From Ruminococcus sp. (GTDB lineage Bacteria; Bacillota; Clostridia; Oscillospirales; Acutalibacteraceae): a DNA stretch of 32,531 nucleotides. Within the stretch, counting starts at the first letter, position 1. Every line of letters begins with the position of its first letter. The stretch covers positions 1-32,531 of the forward strand of contig JAFQNJ010000007.1 in the NCBI GenBank assembly GCA_017395925.1. The letters run 5' to 3'. Made by a program: the position numbers and the translations under genes. Of the stretch, positions 1-8,670 are shown piece after piece. Under the pieces are notes generated by a model, which was not told the origin of the DNA, made no database searches, and saw nothing but the letters and a program-made list of their open reading frames with translations.

Positions 1-1
1 C

Positions 2-2197
2 ACCATGGACGAGGGTTGCTCCGATGCAGTTAAGGAAGTATTCGTCAGCCTCTATGAGAAGGGTCTCATTTACCGCGGCGAGAGAATCATCAACTGGTGC
101 CCCCATTGCTGTACCTCTATCTCTGACGCAGAGGTTGAGTTTGAGGAGCAGGACGGCTTCTTCTGGCATCTGAGATACCCCCTTTCAGACGGTTCAGGCT
201 ACCTTGAGCTTGCCACCACCCGTCCCGAGACACTTCTGGGTGATACTGCCGTTGCAGTTAATCCCGATGACGAAAGATATAAGGATTTCGTTGGCAAAAC
301 CGTTACTCTCCCTCTGGTAGGCAGAGAGATTCCCGTTGTTGCCGACAGCTATGTTGATATGGAGTTCGGTACAGGCGTTGTTAAAATCACCCCTGCACAC
401 GACCCCAACGACTTCGAAGTAGGTCTTCGCCACAATCTGCCCATTATCAATGTAATGGACGACACCGCCCATATGAATCAGGCGGCAGGCGAGAAATACT
501 GCGGAATGGACCGCTACGAATGCAGAAAAGCCATTGTCAGCGACCTTGAGGAGGGCGGCTTCCTTGTGAAGGTTGAGCCCCACGCTCACAATGTCGGCAC
601 CTGCTACCGCTGCTCCACCACCGTTGAGCCCAGAGTTTCAATGCAGTGGTTTGTTAAGATGCAGCCCCTTGCAGAGCCTGCTATCGATTGCGTTCGTTCC
701 GGCAAGACAAAGTTTATACCCGAAAGATTCGAGAAGGTTTACTTCCATTGGATGGAGAACATCCGTGACTGGTGTATTTCCCGTCAGCTCTGGTGGGGTC
801 ACAGAATCCCTGCTTACTACTGCGACGACTGCGGCGAGATGACCGTTTCCAAGGATAACGTTACTGTTTGTCCCAAGTGCGGCTCCACTCACGTTCGTCA
901 GGATGAGGACACTCTGGACACATGGTTCTCCTCTGCACTCTGGCCCTTCTCCACTCTCGGCTGGCCCAATGATACTGAAGAGCTCAAGTTCTTCTATCCC
1001 ACCAGCACTCTGGTTACAGGCTACGATATAATCTTCTTCTGGGTTGCCAGAATGATCTTCAGCGGTATGGAGAATATGGGTGCCGAACCCTTTGAGAATG
1101 TATTTATCCACGGCATTATCCGTGACTCACAGGGCAGAAAGATGAGTAAATCCCTTGGAAACGGCGTTGATCCCCTGGAGCTTATCGACAAATACGGCGC
1201 AGACGCTCTCCGCTTCTTCCTTGCAACAGGTAACTCCCCCGGAAACGATATGCGTTTCTCCGAGGCAAGAGTTGAGTCCTGCCGTAACTTTGCAAACAAG
1301 CTTTACAACGCAAGCCGTTTCGTTCACATGAACATCGACGACTACGATGTACCCTGCACACTTCCCGAGGAGCTCACCACCGAGGACAAGTGGATTATCT
1401 CCTCTGTAAACCGCGTTGCCAAGGAAGTTTCCGACAACCTTGACAAGTTTGAGCTGGGTATGGCAGTTCAGAAGCTCTACGACTTCATCTGGGACTGCTA
1501 CTGCGACTGGTACATCGAGCTTACCAAGTCCAGACTCCGTGAGGAAGGCGAAACCGCACAGAACGCCCGCCGCGTTCTCACCTGGGTACTGGAGAGAACA
1601 CTCCGTCTTCTCCATCCCTTTATGCCCTTCATCACCGAGGAAATCTGGCAGACTCTCCCCCATGCAGCTGAAGCAGGCGAGACAATTATGCTGGAGAAGT
1701 ACCCCGAGTACTGTGACTCTCTCAACTTCCCTGAGGCTGTGAAGGCAACCGAGACAATTATGGAGGCCATCACCGCTATCCGTACAAGACGTAACGAGAT
1801 GAATGTTCCCCCCTCAAAGAAGGCAAAGGTATTTATCGCAACAAAGAATGCCGAGACCTATAAGCAGGGTGAGAAGTTCATCATAAGCCTTGCATCTGCA
1901 AACGAGGTTGAAATCGCCGAGGAGTTCGACCTTGAGGGTGCAGTTACCATCATCGTTTCCGATGCAAAAATCTACATTCCCATGAACGAGCTTGTAGACA
2001 AGGAAGCAGAGATTGCACGTCTTCAGAAGGAATACGCTCAGGTTGAGAAGCTCCTGAAGCAGGACGAAGGCAAACTTGCAAACGAAGGCTTCATGGCAAA
2101 GGCTCCTGCCGCCGTTGTAGAAAAAATCAAGGGTCAGGCAGAGAGAGAAAGAGAGAAGCTCTCCCTCATTCAGGCAGCCATCGACGCACTTAAGTGA
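2..2197 (+). CDS. valS: Valyl-tRNA synthetase, 3' part (5' end outside window)
   Basis: Class I aminoacyl-tRNA synthetase that charges tRNA-Val and edits mischarged threonine in the cytoplasm. The frame is open to the left edge, so the gene starts upstream; about 730 residues are visible of a usual 870-890, and the HIGH motif is outside. Seen: the CP1 editing-domain signature [12 protein letters not shown] near the start, a zinc-ribbon-like CDDC...CPKC pair, the conserved [12 protein letters not shown], the KMSKS loop at 1139-1153, an anticodon-binding helical domain, and a C-terminal Glu/Lys-rich coiled coil (about the last 65 residues) that is typical of ValS. It ends at a strong hairpin shared with the convergent nth gene. 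No sign of damage. Any internal ATG is not the real start. Confidence 0.97.
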   Translation, partial: TMDEGCSDAVKEVFVSLYEKGLIYRGERIINWCPHCCTSISDAEVEFEEQDGFFWHLRYPLSDGSGYLELATTRPETLLGDTAVAVNPDDERYKDFVGKTVTLPLVGREIPVVADSYVDMEFGTGVVKITPAHDPNDFEVGLRHNLPIINVMDDTAHMNQAAGEKYCGMDRYECRKAIVSDLEEGGFLVKVEPHAHNVGTCYRCSTTVEPRVSMQWFVKMQPLAEPAIDCVRSGKTKFIPERFEKVYFHWMENIRDWCISRQLWWGHRIPAYYCDDCGEMTVSKDNVTVCPKCGSTHVRQDEDTLDTWFSSALWPFSTLGWPNDTEELKFFYPTSTLVTGYDIIFFWVARMIFSGMENMGAEPFENVFIHGIIRDSQGRKMSKSLGNGVDPLELIDKYGADALRFFLATGNSPGNDMRFSEARVESCRNFANKLYNASRFVHMNIDDYDVPCTLPEELTTEDKWIISSVNRVAKEVSDNLDKFELGMAVQKLYDFIWDCYCDWYIELTKSRLREEGETAQNARRVLTWVLERTLRLLHPFMPFITEEIWQTLPHAAEAGETIMLEKYPEYCDSLNFPEAVKATETIMEAITAIRTRRNEMNVPPSKKAKVFIATKNAETYKQGEKFIISLASANEVEIAEEFDLEGAVTIIVSDAKIYIPMNELVDKEAEIARLQKEYAQVEKLLKQDEGKLANEGFMAKAPAAVVEKIKGQAEREREKLSLIQAAIDALK

Positions 2198-2240
2198 TTT
2201 TCGGAAAGTTTTCCGTAAATTAATATTAACTATAAGATAA

Positions 2241-2268
2241 CCCCCGAAGACTTAAAAATCTTCGGGGG
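2241..2268. terminator. Bidirectional terminator between valS and nth
   Basis: A 10-bp perfect stem (CCCCCGAAGA with TCTTCGGGGG) and an 8-base loop, followed on the plus strand by a T-rich run (ATTTTTATTA). It sits between two convergent genes and can serve both. Confidence 0.9.
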
Positions 2269-2282
2269 TAATTTTTATTACT

Positions 2283-2909
2283 TTACTTCTTCTTTCTGCA
2301 AAAGTCCTTCATGCAACACTCGTCACACTTGGGGGTGGGGGCTTTGCAGACTGCTCTGCCGTGGAGGACAAGTCGGTGGCAAAAATCATTGCTCTCCTCA
2401 GGAGGAAGCAGGTCGCGGAGGATTTTTTCTATCTTTGCGGCATCCTTTTCGGTATGAAGTCCCAGACGTCTTGTGATGCGGATACAGTGGGTATCCACCA
2501 CTACCGCAGGCTTGTGATACACATCACCTACAATGAGGTTTGCGGTCTTCCTGCCCACACCCGAAAGGGATGTAAGCTCCTCAATGGTATCGGGCACCTC
2601 GCCGCCGAACTTCTCCATTATGGATTTTGACATCTCCACAAGGTCACGGCTCTTGGTATTGAAAAAGCCACAGCTTTTTATAAGCTCCTTTATCCTCTCC
2701 ACATCCGCCTGCGCCATACTCTCCGCATCGGGAAACTCCGCAAAAAGAGCAGGGGTTATCAGATTAACTCTGGCATCGGTACACTGTGCCGCAAGGCGTG
2801 TGGCAACAAGGAGCTGAAAGGGACTCTCATAGTCCAGAGAGCATATTGCATCGGGGTATTCTGCCTTGAGGCTCTCCACCGCCAGAAGGGCTATTCCTTT
2901 TTTTGTCAT
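2283..2909 (-). CDS. nth: Endonuclease III (bifunctional DNA glycosylase/AP lyase)
   Basis: Base-excision repair enzyme that removes oxidised pyrimidines and nicks at the abasic site. The 208-residue product has the helix-hairpin-helix LSGVGRKTAN with catalytic Lys121, the catalytic Asp139 in VVVDTHCIRI, and a C-terminal [4Fe-4S] loop with cysteines 188, 195, 198 and 204 in the standard C-x6-C-x2-C-x5-C spacing (Cys199 is extra). The length fits the family. I chose ATG at 2909 because GGAG (2918-2921) lies 8 bases upstream; the longer reading from GTG 2918 would overlap that ribosome binding site. Monocistronic as far as can be seen, convergent with valS. Confidence 0.96.
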   Translation of the reverse strand: MTKKGIALLAVESLKAEYPDAICSLDYESPFQLLVATRLAAQCTDARVNLITPALFAEFPDAESMAQADVERIKELIKSCGFFNTKSRDLVEMSKSIMEKFGGEVPDTIEELTSLSGVGRKTANLIVGDVYHKPAVVVDTHCIRITRRLGLHTEKDAAKIEKILRDLLPPEESNDFCHRLVLHGRAVCKAPTPKCDECCMKDFCRKKK

Positions 2910-3060
2910 TATTCTCACTCCATAACAAATTGATATATTCTCGAGTTCCTCATTTTTATGATTTTCGTGTGCAATATTACATATTGATTATAGCACTAAT
3001 TTATGAACTTTCCTGTTTTTTGTGATTATTTCAGATAAATCCCTTTTCTTTTAAAAATCA

Positions 3061-3072
3061 TTGTGCTATAAT
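3061..3072 (+). promoter_or_regulatory. Extended -10 promoter for the HAD gene
   Basis: TTGTGCTATAAT: a perfect TATAAT (3067-3072) preceded by TGC, about 30 bases before the start codon. No good -35 is seen at 17 bases, as is common for extended -10 promoters. Confidence 0.6.
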
Positions 3073-3102
3073 CAAAGCGTATTTTTATAGGGGGTGGATG
3101 AA

Positions 3103-3831
3103 TTGTTTAAGAACTACATTTTCGATTTATACGGAACTCTTATTGACATCCGTACCGACGAAGAAAAAATTGAACTCTGGGAAAAGATGGCTATCTTTTA
3201 CGGCTATCGAAAGGCAAACTACTCCGCCTTTGAGCTGAGACAGACCTACCACGCAATGTGCGATGCCCTCAAGCTCGAAACCCAGAAAAAGCATCCCGAT
3301 TATCAGAAGGTGGACTTTGACCTCACCAGAGTTTTCCGCAAGCTCTACGAAGCAAAGGGCGTGACAGTATCCGACGAACTGGCAAGTATGACCGCCAACG
3401 TCTTCAGATGCTACTCCACAGACTTCATCAAGCTCTATGACGGAGTTGAGGACCTGCTGAAAACTCTCAAAAGCAAGGGCAAGCATATCTATCTGCTCTC
3501 CAACGCACAGCACGACTTCACCCTGCCCGAGATCGATATGCTGGGACTTCGCGAGTATTTCGACGATATCCTCATCAGCTCCGACTTTGAGTGTTCAAAA
3601 CCTGACACCCACTACTTTGAGATTCTCTTCGAGCGCAACTCCCTCAAAAAAGAGGACAGCATTATGATTGGTAACGACTGCGTTTCCGATATCAAAAGTG
3701 CTCACAATTTCGGCATCAAAAGTCTCTACATCCATCAGGAGATTTCGCCCCCCATCACCGTAAAGCTTGAGAGTTCTTGGAATGTTATGGATGGCAGCGT
3801 GAAGAAAATCAAAAAGATGATAGTAAGATAA
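3103..3831 (+). CDS. HAD-family hydrolase (haloacid dehalogenase-like phosphatase)
   Basis: Cytoplasmic HAD hydrolase, probably a small-molecule phosphatase; substrate unknown. All four motifs are present: motif I FDLYGT with nucleophile Asp8 and Tyr at the +2 position (the variant shared with L-2-haloacid dehalogenases), motif II LLSN, motif III Lys in CSKPD, and motif IV GNDCVSD with the metal-binding acids. A helical cap of about 80 residues follows motif I. I favour TTG 3103 because GGGGGTGG (3090-3097) lies just upstream; GTG 3094 would sit inside that site and add three residues. Single gene with its own extended -10 promoter and a downstream hairpin. Length (242 aa) is normal. Confidence 0.88.
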   Translation: MFKNYIFDLYGTLIDIRTDEEKIELWEKMAIFYGYRKANYSAFELRQTYHAMCDALKLETQKKHPDYQKVDFDLTRVFRKLYEAKGVTVSDELASMTANVFRCYSTDFIKLYDGVEDLLKTLKSKGKHIYLLSNAQHDFTLPEIDMLGLREYFDDILISSDFECSKPDTHYFEILFERNSLKKEDSIMIGNDCVSDIKSAHNFGIKSLYIHQEISPPITVKLESSWNVMDGSVKKIKKMIVR

Positions 3832-3868
3832 AAAAGTCCTAAAAATTCAATACTTGAATTTGCTTTTT

Positions 3869-3903
3869 CAGCGATGTCTTATTCGGATGTCGCTGATTTT
3901 TTT
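3869..3903 (+). terminator. Terminator after the HAD gene
   Basis: 10-bp stem CAGCGATGTC / GATGTCGCTG with two G-T pairs, 7-base loop, then seven T residues. An AT-rich inverted repeat (AAATTCAA-TAC-TTGAATTT, near 3843-3861) lies just before it. Confidence 0.75.
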
Positions 3904-4244
3904 ATCCGAACCACGATTTTAGTCTTACTTGAGCTTCGATTTCAGGGTGGCAGATTTTCTTTCTTCATAGTATCACAAAGTCCTTTTGATTTCAACCTAT
4001 CACCGTATGCAAGCCGAATTCTGTCGATATTTACTGCAGTTGTGATACATTTCTCACAACTCTACTGACAGTAGAATTGCCATTTTCATCGGTGTAGAGA
4101 GCCGTCACAGGAGTAGGTTGCCGCCTTGCCCCTCACTCAGGTATAATTTGGGTATAAATCGCGATGCTGTTGTGGATTTGTTGCCTTTTGATTAATTTCT
4201 GAAGCCTCAGACTTCGACGGCGTTTTCAAATCGTCAGAGATATA
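3902..4244 (-). pseudogene. Decayed coding sequence of unknown identity
   Basis: This stretch between two plus-strand genes has no intact gene. The minus strand shows consecutive open pieces in different frames that read like real protein: one from 4244 to a stop at 4137 (with SEASEINQKATNPQQHRD), one from 4132 to a stop at 4031 (with VTALYTDENGNSTVSRVV), one of about 35 codons to a stop at 3942 (with IDRIRLAYGDRLKSKGLCDT), and one to a stop at 3902 (with EIEAQVRLKSWFG). The last two join if one base is removed near 3943. I read this as the frameshifted remains of one gene or gene tail, perhaps from a mobile element, but I do not recognise the family. The pieces are short, so chance remains possible. 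Confidence 0.33.
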
Positions 4245-4317
4245 TTAGAGTAGGAACCTTGTCCCTGTAAACTTTTTACTCAAAGCTCTGCTAAAATCAA
4301 ATTATCCGGAGGATTAT

Positions 4318-5205
4318 ATGAACGACTACATCATCAGCACCTGCACCCCCGCAGACCTCACCAAAGAACATTTCGAAAATCAGGATATCAGATATGCCTG
4401 CTTCCACTACAACATTGATGACAAAACCTACGACGACGACCTTGGCCTCACAATGACAATGAGCGAGTTCTACAAGGCAATGGCAGATGGAGCTATGACC
4501 TCCACCACCCAGCTTAATCAGACTGAGTACGCAGAGTATTTTGAGAAACTTCTCAGCACAGGCAAAGATGTGCTTCATATCTCTCTGAGTTCCGGACTCT
4601 CGGGCTCATTCAACTCTGCCCGCAATGCCGCTGAAGCAGTAAGAGAAAAATATCCCACACAGAAGCTCTATGTGGTGGACTCCCTGGGTGCCTCTTCGGG
4701 AATGGGACTCATTGCCGACACCCTTGCTGATATGCGTAAAAGCGGCAAAACTATTGACGAGGCTTACGAGTGGATAGAAGAAAACAAGCTCCGTATGCAT
4801 CACTGGTTCTTCACCACAGACCTCACCTACTTTGTACGCAGCGGCAGAGTCTCAAAGATATCAGGACTTTTCGGCGGAATTCTGGGAATCTGTCCCCTGC
4901 TCAACTGCGATGTTGAGGGCAAACTCATCCCCAGACAGAAAATCCGTGGCAAGGCAAAGGTGCTTGAGGCAACTGTAGAGAAAATGGCAGAGCACGCCGA
5001 TGACGGTACCAACTACAGCCAGAAATGCTACATCTCCCATTCTGCCAGCTTTGAGGATGCCGAGACACTCAAAAAAATGGTGGAGAGCCGCTTCCCCCAC
5101 CTCAAAGAAAAGGTTCTTATCAACGAAATCGGTCCCACCATCGGCAGCCACTCCGGTCCCGGCACAGTAGCTCTCTTCTTCTGGGGCGACAAGCGTACAG
5201 ACTAA
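4318..5205 (+). CDS. DegV family fatty-acid-binding protein
   Basis: DegV proteins bind a fatty acid; FakB members present it to the FakA kinase for phospholipid synthesis. The 295-residue product shows the family landmarks: the N-terminal strand IISTCTPADL (where many members have DS(T/S)xDL), TSTTQLNQ, the lipid-contacting HISLSSGLSGSFNSA, FVRSGRVSK, and the C-terminal GPTIGSHSGPGTVALFF. No fakA is nearby, so FakB function is an inference from the family. ATG at 4318 follows GGAGGA (4308-4313). An extended -10 TGCTAAAAT (4289-4297) lies just upstream. Single gene closed by the hairpin at 5244-5270. Confidence 0.93.
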   Translation: MNDYIISTCTPADLTKEHFENQDIRYACFHYNIDDKTYDDDLGLTMTMSEFYKAMADGAMTSTTQLNQTEYAEYFEKLLSTGKDVLHISLSSGLSGSFNSARNAAEAVREKYPTQKLYVVDSLGASSGMGLIADTLADMRKSGKTIDEAYEWIEENKLRMHHWFFTTDLTYFVRSGRVSKISGLFGGILGICPLLNCDVEGKLIPRQKIRGKAKVLEATVEKMAEHADDGTNYSQKCYISHSASFEDAETLKKMVESRFPHLKEKVLINEIGPTIGSHSGPGTVALFFWGDKRTD

Positions 5206-5243
5206 CCGACTATTCCTCTTACTCCCTTTAATATAATCATCGC

Positions 5244-5270
5244 AAAACCGTCTGCATCGCAGGCGGTTTT
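5244..5270 (+). terminator. Terminator after degV
   Basis: 12-bp stem AAAACCGTCTGC / GCAGGCGGTTTT with one G-T pair and loop ATC; the T-run is the end of the 3' arm. Confidence 0.75.
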
Positions 5271-5336
5271 GTGCTGTATGTGTCAATTAGCATAAAACCG
5301 CGAAAATTATCTTTCATTTAATGATTAAAATGCAAA

Positions 5337-5376
5337 TTGACTATTATCCCCCATTGATATATTATATATGTATAAT
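5337..5376 (+). promoter_or_regulatory. Promoter of the MBOAT-DHHW operon
   Basis: TTGACT (5337-5342), 17-base spacer, TATTAT (5360-5365). A second -10-like TATAAT lies at 5371-5376. The start codon is about 80 bases downstream. Confidence 0.6.
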
Positions 5377-5448
5377 GGATAGTTTCGGGTTTTAAACCCT
5401 CTTTCACTTTGTTTTACATAAATATTTACCTGAAAGGAGGATTTATAT

Positions 5449-6840
5449 ATGGTATTTTCAAGCCTTACATTCTGGTTTTTCTATCTGCCTGCTGTACTGC
5501 TTGTTTATTACATCGTCCCCAGAAAGCTCCGCAACTGGGTGCTGTTCTTTGTGAGCCTTGCATTCTACGGATGGGGCGAGCCTGTATATATTCTCCTGAT
5601 GCTTATAACCATCGCCATAAACTACATCTCGGGTATGCTCATTGAGAGGAACAAAAACAAACTGCATCTGAAACGGATGTGGCTGATTCTCTCTGTTGTG
5701 CTGAATCTGGGAATCCTTGTATTCTACAAGTATTCGGGAATGATTGTGGACACCATCAATCTCCTTCCCTTTGCGGATATTAATTTTGATGCACCTTCTC
5801 TTCCCATCGGCATCAGCTTCTACACCTTCCAGGCTATGAGCTACACCATTGATGTCTACAGAGAGGACACCGAGGTCCAGAAGAATCCTATGCTTCTGGG
5901 TACTTACGTTACCCTCTTCCCCCAGCTTATTGCAGGACCTATTGTCAGATACAGAGATGTTGCTTATGACCTCTCTCACCGCAAGGAAACCCTCGACAAG
6001 TTTTCAAGGGGTGTTATTCTCTTCCTTGTGGGTCTTTCCAAGAAAATTCTCCTTGCCAACCAGTTTGCCGCCATGTGGCAGAATCTGGGTGCCGAGAATG
6101 CCGAGGGCATCCTTGCCCGATGGGCGGGACTTGCAGCTCTTACCTTGCAGATTTACTTCGACTTTTCAGGCTACAGCGATATGGCACGAGGCCTTGGCAA
6201 GATGATAGGCTTCGAGTTTATGGAAAACTTCAACTATCCCTACATCGCAAAGTCAATTACCGATTTCTGGAGACGCTGGCATATCTCCCTCTCCACCTGG
6301 TTCAGAGATTATCTCTACATCCCTCTTGGCGGCAACCGCCACGGTATGGTGCGTCAGATACTCAACCTCTTCATAGTATGGGCTATGACAGGTTTGTGGC
6401 ACGGTGCCGCATACAATTTCCTCTTGTGGGGACTTTACTTCTTCGTACTCCTTGTAGTTGAAAAACTCTTCCTGCTGAAACTTCTCAAAAAAGCCCCCTC
6501 TTTTGTGGGTCATATTTACGCTCTGTTCTTCATTATGATAGGCTGGGCAATATTCAACTTTGACGATATGAGTGCACTGTTTTCATATCTCGGCGGACTC
6601 TTCACCGCCCCCGACGGACTCTTCTCTCAGGAGAGTGCCTCTGTGATGCTCTCATATCTGCCCGTCACCATTGCAGGTGCTGTACTCAGCACACCTGTTC
6701 TGCGAATGCTCAACACAAAGCTCCAGGACAAGAAGATTTACACCCCTCTTATGTGTGTATTCTGCATTCTGGCCATGCTCCTGTGCACAGCATCACTTGT
6801 AAATGACAGCTACAATCCCTTCATCTATTTCCGATTCTGA
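5449..6840 (+). CDS. MBOAT family O-acyltransferase (AlgI/DltB-like)
   Basis: Polytopic membrane-bound O-acyltransferase that moves acyl groups, usually acetyl, across the membrane for transfer onto extracellular polysaccharide or another envelope glycan. The 463-residue product has many hydrophobic segments, the family core around residues 273-296 (FWRRWHISLSTWFRDYLYIP, LGGNR), and the catalytic His318 in TGLWHGAAYNFLLWG. GPIVRYRD near 163-170 is also typical. ATG at 5449 follows AAAGGAGG by 8 bases. The next gene encodes a DHHW/AlgX-like protein 38 bases downstream, the usual partner that completes transfer outside the cell. The acceptor cannot be told from sequence; no alginate or D-alanylation genes are present. 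Confidence 0.94.
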   Translation: MVFSSLTFWFFYLPAVLLVYYIVPRKLRNWVLFFVSLAFYGWGEPVYILLMLITIAINYISGMLIERNKNKLHLKRMWLILSVVLNLGILVFYKYSGMIVDTINLLPFADINFDAPSLPIGISFYTFQAMSYTIDVYREDTEVQKNPMLLGTYVTLFPQLIAGPIVRYRDVAYDLSHRKETLDKFSRGVILFLVGLSKKILLANQFAAMWQNLGAENAEGILARWAGLAALTLQIYFDFSGYSDMARGLGKMIGFEFMENFNYPYIAKSITDFWRRWHISLSTWFRDYLYIPLGGNRHGMVRQILNLFIVWAMTGLWHGAAYNFLLWGLYFFVLLVVEKLFLLKLLKKAPSFVGHIYALFFIMIGWAIFNFDDMSALFSYLGGLFTAPDGLFSQESASVMLSYLPVTIAGAVLSTPVLRMLNTKLQDKKIYTPLMCVFCILAMLLCTASLVNDSYNPFIYFRF

Positions 6841-6878
6841 TATAAATTCTTAAGATAACCGCCAAGGAGGTGAGCAAA

Positions 6879-8018
6879 TTGAAAAGCAAAAAGTCGGCTA
6901 TAGCAATAATCGCAATATTCCTTGCATTTACCTTTACTCTCTCGGCACTTTTCTTCATTATTCCCAAAGAGGATTACAGTTCCTCCGAGAAAAGATACCT
7001 GAAGGAGCTTCCCGAGATTTCTCTGGAAAACTTCCTCTCGGGCGGTCTTACCAAAGGACTTGAGGGCGATGCAAACGGCGGATACATCCCCGACCACTTC
7101 CCCTTCAGAAGCTTCTTTGTAGGCGTTAATTCATATTTCAATCTGCTCACGGGTTCTACTGCTGACAACGGTTACTACTTCGCTAAGGATGGTTATATTG
7201 TCACAAAGCCCCCAGCCAGCAACAGAAGCGAAAGTAATATGAGCATCATCAATCGCTTTTCCGCTTCCTTTGATGAGGTCACTCTGGCAGTGGTCCCCTC
7301 CCCCGGATATATTATGGAGGATATCCTCCCCCTTAATCACATCGCCTATCCTGACGATACAGTCTATGGCTATATAAATGAAAACAAAGCTCCCAACATA
7401 AGCTCCGTCGATATGCGACCTGCTTTGTCTGATGCTTTCACAAAGGGCGGCGAGCTTTACTATCACACCGACCACCACTGGACCACAGAGGGTGCGTATC
7501 TGGGATACCTTGAAATTTGCAAGTCCCTTGGCATCACTCCTCTGGACAAAGAGAGTTTCACCGTTTCCTCTTATGACAATTTCTACGGCACCACCTATTC
7601 TTCTTCAGGCTATTTCCTCACAAAGCCCGATACTCTGGAAATCTGGGAAAACGAGGCTCTCACCGATATTACCGTAAGAATAACAGAGGGTACAGATACA
7701 AAAGAATATGACAGTATGTACTTCCTCTCTCATCTTGAGGAAGATGATATGTATCCCGTTTTCCTTGACGGAAACCACGCACTGGTTGAAATCGAAAACA
7801 AAAATGTAGAGAACGACAAAACCCTGGTAATTGTCAAGGACAGTTTTGCACACTGCCTCACCCCCTTCCTCTCGGCTCATTACAGCAAGGTAATAATGGC
7901 GGACCTGAGATATTACAAGGACTCTGTCAGCACTCTCTGCACAGAAAATTCAGACCTGCTCTTCCTCTACGGAATGAACAACTTCTGCACCGACAGCAAC
8001 CTTGCGTATCTTGAATAA
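6879..8018 (+). CDS. DHHW family protein (AlgX/AlgJ-like SGNH acyltransferase), partner of MBOAT
   Basis: Probably an extracytoplasmic SGNH-type enzyme that passes the acyl group delivered by the upstream MBOAT protein to a surface glycan. The 379-residue protein has an N-terminal membrane anchor (about residues 7-28), then the hallmark HTDHHWTTEGAY at about 196-207 (DHHW 198-201), and VIVKDSFAHC (about 318-326) where the family places its catalytic Asp-Ser. I chose TTG 6879 because AAGGAGGTG (6864-6872) is well spaced for it; GTG 6870 lies inside that site. It follows the MBOAT gene by 38 bases and precedes the zinc-ribbon gene by 14, so the three are one operon. Confidence 0.88.
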   Translation: MKSKKSAIAIIAIFLAFTFTLSALFFIIPKEDYSSSEKRYLKELPEISLENFLSGGLTKGLEGDANGGYIPDHFPFRSFFVGVNSYFNLLTGSTADNGYYFAKDGYIVTKPPASNRSESNMSIINRFSASFDEVTLAVVPSPGYIMEDILPLNHIAYPDDTVYGYINENKAPNISSVDMRPALSDAFTKGGELYYHTDHHWTTEGAYLGYLEICKSLGITPLDKESFTVSSYDNFYGTTYSSSGYFLTKPDTLEIWENEALTDITVRITEGTDTKEYDSMYFLSHLEEDDMYPVFLDGNHALVEIENKNVENDKTLVIVKDSFAHCLTPFLSAHYSKVIMADLRYYKDSVSTLCTENSDLLFLYGMNNFCTDSNLAYLE

Positions 8019-8032
8019 CAGGAGTGTTGCGT

Positions 8033-8596
8033 ATGAAACTCACTGACAAAAGAATAAAAACCGCCTCCGCTTCAGCAAATCCGATTGCAAGCAGCCTTCT
8101 GTCCTGCGGTAATATTATTTTTATCGCGGCTGTTGTTCTCGCTTCTCTTGAGATTTTCGGGGGATTTATTGCAGGCTTGGTTCTGATGTGCGACTATGCC
8201 GTTTTGGAAGGGTTCATTACCATAATCGCAAGTATCCTTTCCTCAATCTGCACACTGGGCGCCGCATTATTTGTCCGCCTTATCCTCACATCCTTCGCCG
8301 AGCTTATACAGATCAACTATCGCACACAAATGCTCACAGAGTTGTGGCTCTCTGCCCACGCAGAGGAAGATAAATCTGCTCCTGTCGTCCGTACAATCCG
8401 ACAGGATGCTCCTAAACCCCAAACTACCACACCTGAAACAACCCCCTCTACAGCAACAGGAAACACTTCCGAGGAGGGTATTGTTTTCAAGAGAGTGACT
8501 TCAGGCGAAACAGGTTTTATCACCTGCCCCCATTGCAAGAGAAAGCAGACTGCCGAACACATCAACTGTATGATATGCGGAAAACCGCTGAGATAA
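8033..8596 (+). CDS. Zinc-ribbon membrane protein of unknown function
   Basis: A 187-residue protein I do not recognise as a named family. It has two strongly hydrophobic segments (about residues 20-50 and 60-90), a Pro/Thr-rich low-complexity linker (QTTTPETTPSTA), and a C-terminal zinc ribbon with CPHC and CMIC pairs that probably lies in the cytoplasm. ATG at 8033 follows AGGAG by 8 bases; a GTG-started longer reading would begin inside that site. As last gene of the MBOAT-DHHW operon it may assist or regulate acylation, but only position suggests this. Confidence 0.75.
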   Translation: MKLTDKRIKTASASANPIASSLLSCGNIIFIAAVVLASLEIFGGFIAGLVLMCDYAVLEGFITIIASILSSICTLGAALFVRLILTSFAELIQINYRTQMLTELWLSAHAEEDKSAPVVRTIRQDAPKPQTTTPETTPSTATGNTSEEGIVFKRVTSGETGFITCPHCKRKQTAEHINCMICGKPLR

Positions 8597-8620
8597 AACA
8601 ACTGAACACAAACATAAAAA

Positions 8621-8650
8621 CTCCCCTGAAAAATTTCTCTTTCGGGGGAG
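8621..8650. terminator. Bidirectional terminator between the MBOAT operon and the Nudix gene
   Basis: 10-bp stem CTCCCCTGAA / TTCGGGGGAG (one G-T pair) with a 10-base loop. A T-rich stretch follows on the plus strand, and AAAAA precedes it, which gives a T-run on the minus strand. Confidence 0.88.
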
Positions 8651-8670
8651 TAATTTTATTTATGGGTCTA

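Noticed and set aside
3967-3995. Minus-strand promoter-like boxes TTGAAA-17-TACTAT with an AT-rich hairpin 110 bases downstream, as a possible small RNA
   Set aside because: The boxes lie inside protein-like sequence of the decayed gene (codons for the KSKGLCDT part), so they may be chance; the hairpin is weak.
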